A stretch of DNA of 64,000 nucleotides from Nymphaea colorata (Eukaryota > Streptophyta > Magnoliopsida > Nymphaeales > Nymphaeaceae). Shown piece by piece: positions 59,076-64,000 of the stretch. Position numbers and translations under genes: made by a program. The DNA lies in contig NC_045142.1 of assembly GCF_008831285.2 (NCBI RefSeq), forward strand, positions 315,001 to 379,000, in the 5' to 3' direction. Within the stretch, counting starts at the first letter, position 1. Every line of letters begins with the position of its first letter. Below the pieces are notes generated by a model. That model was given only the letters and a program-made list of their open reading frames with translations. It ran no database searches and was not told the origin of the DNA.

Positions 59076-62000
59076 AAGAGACGAAGAGGACTTGGGTTCC
59101 CACGCATGGATGTTTGTGCCTTATGGGGGGGGGAGGAGGGGCAACCCAGTGACAGAGTGTCCTGCTTCTTAACTGCAAGGAGGCAGGTTAGGATCCACCA
59201 AACCAAAAGTCTGAGCTCAGTGTGGGAGTGGGGCAGGTTGTTACATAGAAGATGTTAAAAGACTGCCCTTCCTGCTCCTGTTCCTCTTTTCTTGCATCTC
59301 AAAGCTGGGAAGTTCCCCATCAAGTCGGTAGGCATCCGCATTTAATACCCTCTCCTTAGAAAGAAAAAAAAAGTTTGGTTATTATGTTTGAACTTTTTTT
59401 CTCTTAAAAAGATGAGAAAGAGGCAAGAGGGACATTCTTTTTTAATTTAATTTGTACTTTTTTCTAAGTTGTGTTTAATTATGTGGTATACTAAATTCAG
59501 GTGATTTATTAAACACTGAGTATTTATTTTATTTATACATTCTATAAAGAAACTATACTTTCATGTTAATCCAAAAAATGCAGAATGGTACTGACTATGT
59601 TACCTAAAATCCAATGACATTGCATAGATAGACATGCAAGAAATTACTGTGGTCCCTTTCTGAGCCTTAACAGCCTTATGGCGTATTTGCAGCTCCCAAG
59701 AACAAATGCCTCCAGGTTTCAATTAACAAGGCAGATAGACAATCACTCAACAAAACAAGAAACGGTCTAAAGATACTCTTAAATCCTTAATCACTATGAT
59801 ATCAGATCATACAGATTGTCTAAAGGCAAGCATATCCATATGAAAGAGTTGCACAGTAGAAAAGCCATTCCTAACGAACCATCATGTAATCTTGACTCTG
59901 ATTCATATACAGGGATAGCCAGTTTCTGCTGCCATCATCATCAACATCACCTCTGTAATGCAAGGACAGCACGTCTGGTGGTAAAATTCTATGAACAGGA
60001 AAAGGAATAGAGAAGGAGCTACAGAAGGATGATTGCCAGTAGTGCCAAATCTTCTGAGCCAAGACATGTCTCAGTGAAGATTTGTCAGTTTTTATGATTT
60101 CACCACCAATTAAGTAAATTGGAATCGGCATGACATTAGTATGAAAATCAGGAAAAGTTCCCTGAGAAGCCAAGCTGTCCCTTTGACTTGATATGTGGTT
60201 AACCTTTTCGTCTGCACAGGAAATCACCAAACAGTATTAGCTAAAACAATATTCCGTTTACAGATCTCAAAGACTGATAAAGATGAGACTGACACAAATC
60301 TTACCAGAAGCTCCAGAGAGAACTTGATTTTTCCGTGCATAGTGTCTCACATGCTGATATGGGCATTGTCCATTGTTGCACTTCCCCCGTAACTCAAACA
60401 TGCAAAATGGCCAGAAGGGATCAATTTCGAGATTGCAATCTTCAGTATCAAGCTTTACCACTTTTCCACCACCAATGCCCTTATTTGTCATGTCTATACT
60501 GAAAATATCCAGCAGATTCTCAGAACACCTAGATTTTAAGCCCTTGTCATGCATACCTTTAGCGGTTGATTCTGTCTGAATTACACCACTGGATGATGCA
60601 TAACTAATCTTGGATAGTGGAAGAACTTTAACTCTACAAACAACATTGAGTGCAGCTGAAGCCACATAGCTACCCATGGTAAAAGGGGATCTGCCAGATT
60701 CACCCAGTGAAGAGCAGCACTCTTCAGAATCGTTATACCTTATAGGTGAAGGATCAACATCATGCAGGCCTGCACCATCATCAGAATGAATTTCAAGTTG
60801 GGATTGATGCTCAACAGTGTTTCCAAGAAGCCCTTGTGGATGATGATCAATATCTGCAACCCAAAAATAATCATTAACTACAGAATTGTTACAAGATGTT
60901 ACTTAGCAGCTATACTGGCACAGATATCTTGTAGTCCAAAGCGGCTTAGGCACCTGCGTAGGCACACCTAGACCTGGTCAGCCACCTTTTTTACTAGGCT
61001 GTAGTACCTAGGCACCCAAACAAAAACAAGGGTCTTAAATTTTTTTCTTCTTCTTCTATTTTTCCCTTCATTTGTTCTTCTTTTTCTCCTATTTACTTCT
61101 TCTTTCCCCTTTTTCTTTCTTTCTTACATTATTTTTGGCCTGCCTAGGCACCACAACTTTTGACTACTACATAAAAGTAACACAGATATTGCGAGATTTT
61201 CAAAAATATCATGATATTTACAAAAAAAACAAATAAAAAGAAAAAACGGAAAAAATCACAAAAATTTGAAAATTTGAAAATTTATCACAAATTTATAGCG
61301 ATTTTTTACTGACATATTAATATTTTTAACGTTTGAATTTCTAATGTTTTTTATTGTTTTTAAATTTTTAAAAATTGCCGAGATTTTCCCAAGATTTACA
61401 AGATAAGAACAACTTCACCAAAAAAATACCTGAGAAAAACCTCGCCAATGTTTTCCCGAGAATGATGGTTGTGGCAATGTTACATGGTTTACAGACAAGA
61501 GGATCTGAAAATTAAAGTAAACAAGCATTTGTCCCATTGTGATTGTACCAAAATTCACGTGCAGAAAGAACTCACCGCCCCAATTTATGACCTGTGACTC
61601 CTACACAACTACTGAAACTCATCCGAGTTTTAGTTAAAAAAAAAAAAAAGAAAAACCACTCAAACTCACGAGAATCCTGTAAGTTGACTTGCGACTTATC
61701 CAAGTCAAATGAATTTTGGGCAGGTTGGGTCAAGTTTAAAGTGAAACATTCAACGAGTTCCCCTACTGGATTGACCCAGTAGGGGGACAATCCCATCTGA
61801 GTCACCTGAGTCAATGGGTTGACTCCGCAAGTTTTTTTTAACGTTGCCTAAAAATGCATTAGGGACCAGGATATAGAAATATCTTTTCAAGCATTACTGA
61901 ACACGCTCTTAGAAATATGTTTTCCCACAGCATTCTGAAAGGTTATATAACATACACATGCAAACACCCAGACCCACAGAACCCCTTCATCCCAGTAAAA

Positions 62001-63634
62001 CATATATCTTACAAAGATTCAGAAAAAAATTTCCTCTAGTTCAATGCTCACAAGAACTTCATCCTACCTGTGATGATCTCAGAAAACTCTATAGCATATT
62101 TCACAATATTAAATCCATTGCATGAAGAGATTCAGTTTTTTTTATTTCAGCATTAGATGATTGAGTATTTATTAGTCAAATCAAATGAGTTCCTCCATGT
62201 AGAGAAATAGTTAGAAGTAGCATCTGGAGAGAAAAAAAGAACGTATGTTTGAATGCTGTATTAGAAAATTGAAAGAGATAGGTTTTGTAAAATTATATGA
62301 TGATTCAAATGCGGTAGCCAGTAGATGTTACAGTTGGATGCAGTGTCCATATCTTACAACTGTTACTATAAAAGCAACACACTAACTCACATTTAACTAT
62401 AGTAAGGATGTTTAGTATACAATCTTAAGTTGCATAAAAGGAAAACAGAAAAGGCATCTGCAGCATAATCCACAAACCTCTGATACCTGCACTTCCATTT
62501 TGTGCTGTCTCTGGAAGTGATTGGTTAGAGAATGACGCCTGTATAAAGCTATTACGAGCAGTCCCATTGTTTCCACCATCAAAATTCTCAAAATCAGAAA
62601 TACTGTTTGTAGAAGCAGGCCCAATCTGTAGTCTAGAGAATAATTTAGACCTCAGAGACGCTTCAAGAAGAGCATCCTGAATCGGATTTGATAAAGAGTC
62701 ATCCAAGTTGTAAATTTGCTGAGGTTCTTTTCCATCCTCATTTGCTGGCCCTACCTCAAGCTTGTTCCCTTCGTCACAGTTCAGTATATATGAAGCACCT
62801 TGACCATCAGCTGGAAACATTTGTTCATCTTCATCTAAAGATGTGCATATATTATCTGACTGTGTATGGACAGCATCATGATTAGACTGTGTGTTAGTTC
62901 CCTTCACAGCACAAGTGGCTGCATGTAACCGACCTGGAGGATCACCATCTGGGCAACTGGATGGGCTAAAACCTGCATCATGACCTATCTTTTTCTGATT
63001 AGCCAATAAATCGTGATTGGCCACAGATTGATTATTTGACTTTGTGACAGCCAAAGCCTCATAGTCAGCTTGTGTTTGAGCGCATAGATAGGGAAATATA
63101 TTTAAGCCACCACCTGGAAGCTTCACATTCACACTTTTCTGTTTATGCCAACCAGAAGACAACAGTGAATGACCCTCCATCAGAGAAGCTTGAAGCTGAG
63201 CTGATAATAATTCTCTTCTCTGGTAGAGATAAGCACATCTTTCATTTGCATCCATCAATGCCCTTTGTGCTTTACGGTATGCTCTCAAAGCATATCTTTC
63301 TTCCATCTCACATCTTCTCCTCAGCTCCTGTGCTTCTTCCAATTCTTTGTCTTGCCACTCCTCAATCTCCATCAAAGTTTGGAAGTCCATACATACTTGT
63401 CCTGAATCTCCATGTTGAACCTTAAGAGTTTAATAGGTTTCAATCGTGAAGACATGCCTTATATGCATCAAAATAATCATATAGAGCAAAAAGAAAAAAA
63501 AAAGGACTTGTTCTCATAGAAGCATATGGGCTTACATCACAAGTCGCAAGCTTGTTGTCAACATGAGCGGCAGATTGAGTTAAAATATCTTGAGGCGTAT
63601 CTTGAGGATTTTTGCCACCAGGTATACCTTTAGT
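54286..63634 (-). CDS. ZFC3H1-like C3H1 zinc-finger/HAT-repeat protein (partial, 5' end off window)
   Basis: Exons on the minus strand are 63634-63536, 63420-62487, 60853-60305, 60211-59951, 58861-58800, 57470-57372, 57238-57113 and 56061-54286, all in phase: 3906 nt, 1301 residues within the window. The first full exon has a charged coiled coil (EEWQDKELEEAQELRRR...), then an acidic/serine-rich region. Exon 3 ends in the family's zinc finger WPFCMFELRGKCNNGQCPYQH (C-x7-C-x4-C-x3-H). The C-terminal half is helical HAT/TPR-like repeat, with ALWVVYLHIFYKS, YELWLMFINSR and WRSYFNLHRRLGD, ending GIELE-stop. The human homolog ZFC3H1 bridges the MTR4 helicase to the nuclear exosome (PAXT) and retains polyadenylated RNA in the nucleus; the Arabidopsis counterpart is a single gene of about 1,580 residues. 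The N-terminus is missing here. The start of the first listed exon could instead be 63628 by another acceptor. Confidence 0.88.
57911..57949. repeat. (TA)n microsatellite
   Basis: TA run of about 39 bp with minor interruptions, in an intron of the ZFC3H1-like gene. Confidence 0.9.
58043..58126. repeat. 42-bp imperfect tandem repeat
   Basis: Units 58043-58084 and 58085-58126 both start CCCTGGTG and contain TATCCACCA..CTAGA. They differ at about nine positions. Just upstream is a short run of CCCATA units (near 57977-57997). All lie in an intron of the ZFC3H1-like gene. Confidence 0.8.
59041..59077. repeat. (TG)n(GA)n compound microsatellite
   Basis: A TG run of about 16 bp passes into a GA run of about 20 bp, directly before the SINE-like segment. 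Confidence 0.9.
59130..59260 (+). mobile_element. Possible tRNA-derived SINE remnant
   Basis: From about 59141 the sequence reads GGCAACCCAGTGACAGAGTG, then a loop-like TTCTTAA, then GGCAGGTTAGGATCCACC. The order and spacing follow a tRNA: a worn A box (as in AGCTCAGTGGTAGAGC), a Lys-type anticodon loop, and a worn B box (GGTTCGAnTCC). A non-tRNA tail follows. Too degenerate to be a tRNA gene. It lies in an intron of the ZFC3H1-like gene. Confidence 0.5.
60854..62486 (-). other. Intron of the ZFC3H1-like gene
   Basis: A 1.6-kb intron between the acidic exon and the zinc-finger exon; the junction G|AT restores an Asp codon. It contains three CTTAGGCACC/CCTAGGCACC motifs (about 60946-61155), a T-rich tract and, near 61600-61840, sequence rich in GACTC/GAGTCA words resembling old retroelement debris. 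No coding feature is seen. Confidence 0.6.
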
Positions 63635-64000
63635 CTGGTTAAGAGTCAAGACATATTATAATCACCTCAGGGTGATTTCTCTAAGTTCAATTCTAAGAAT
63701 AAGAGAAGCAATATGCAGCTTGCAAATAACTAATAAGACAGTGGACCAAGAACACTAGCAGATGAATTTTTCAACACATTGAAGCAGCTTGTTCTCCACA
63801 AGGAAATGTAGCTAAAGGGAGCATACGCGAGCCAAATAAGCAAGAGTGTGCTACTGCTACCTACTATGATGACACTTGCTCAAGTCATTATCTTGTTTGG
63901 TTTATATGCAATACCCAAGAAGATACATGTGATCTCAGCTTAGCCACTTTATTCAGATCAATATCATATGCATTAACACGAAATGCATTTGAAATGGATC
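63635..64000 (-). other. Upstream intron of the ZFC3H1-like gene
   Basis: Right end of the window. No coding match is recognised in these 366 bases. They should be intron, since the exon to the left starts in the middle of the protein. Confidence 0.5.

Overview
This is nuclear DNA of a flowering plant. The genes have plant exon-intron structure with GT-AG introns up to about 3.4 kb, several encode plant-specific families (PTF2-type TFIIB-related factor, SIAMESE-related CDK inhibitor, CHX cation/proton exchanger, OZ-type organelle zinc-finger protein), and AT-rich intergenic DNA carries GA/TA microsatellites and transposon debris. The species cannot be fixed from the sequence. Nothing here looks bacterial, viral or organellar, and I found no CRISPR array, operon or toxin locus. 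Exon limits below were read by matching GT-AG splice sites with reading phase; transcript ends were not determined.

Layout, left to right. (1) 2063-8450, minus: first four recognisable coding exons of a PTF2-like TFIIB-related factor; its 3' part runs off the left edge. (2) 13417-17069, minus: complete five-exon OZ/VAR3-type RanBP2 zinc-finger protein, probably organellar (RNA editing or splicing). (3) 20671-21030, plus: intronless SIAMESE-related (SMR) CDK inhibitor. (4) 21031-28150: gene-poor repeat-rich stretch. (5) about 28798-38364, minus: ELP1, scaffold of Elongator, with five recognised coding exons. (6) 41196-44844, plus: class AGD6/AGD7 ARF-GAP, three coding exons, divergent from ELP1. 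(7) 47117-51107, minus: CHX20-like cation/H+ antiporter, four exons. (8) 54286-64000, minus: 3' three-quarters of a ZFC3H1-type C3H1 zinc-finger/HAT-repeat protein; the 5' end lies beyond the right edge.

The genes are not a functional cluster. They cover transcription initiation (PTF2), nuclear RNA turnover (ZFC3H1), tRNA wobble modification (ELP1), organelle RNA processing (OZ), cell cycle (SMR), vesicle traffic (ARF-GAP) and ion homeostasis (CHX20), as expected of an ordinary euchromatic plant segment.

The points most worth a second look are structural. ELP1 has a frame-preserving 99-nt exon encoding just its basic tRNA-binding segment, and a tandem duplication has copied the 3' splice site of its exon 2. 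The OZ gene has two zinc fingers split by introns at the same place. A 227-bp hAT-type MITE with a perfect 8-bp target duplication sits in an ELP1 intron. Several foldback elements, a tRNA-derived SINE candidate and a likely 3'-UTR intron in the ARF-GAP gene are also present. I found no convincing novel biological system.
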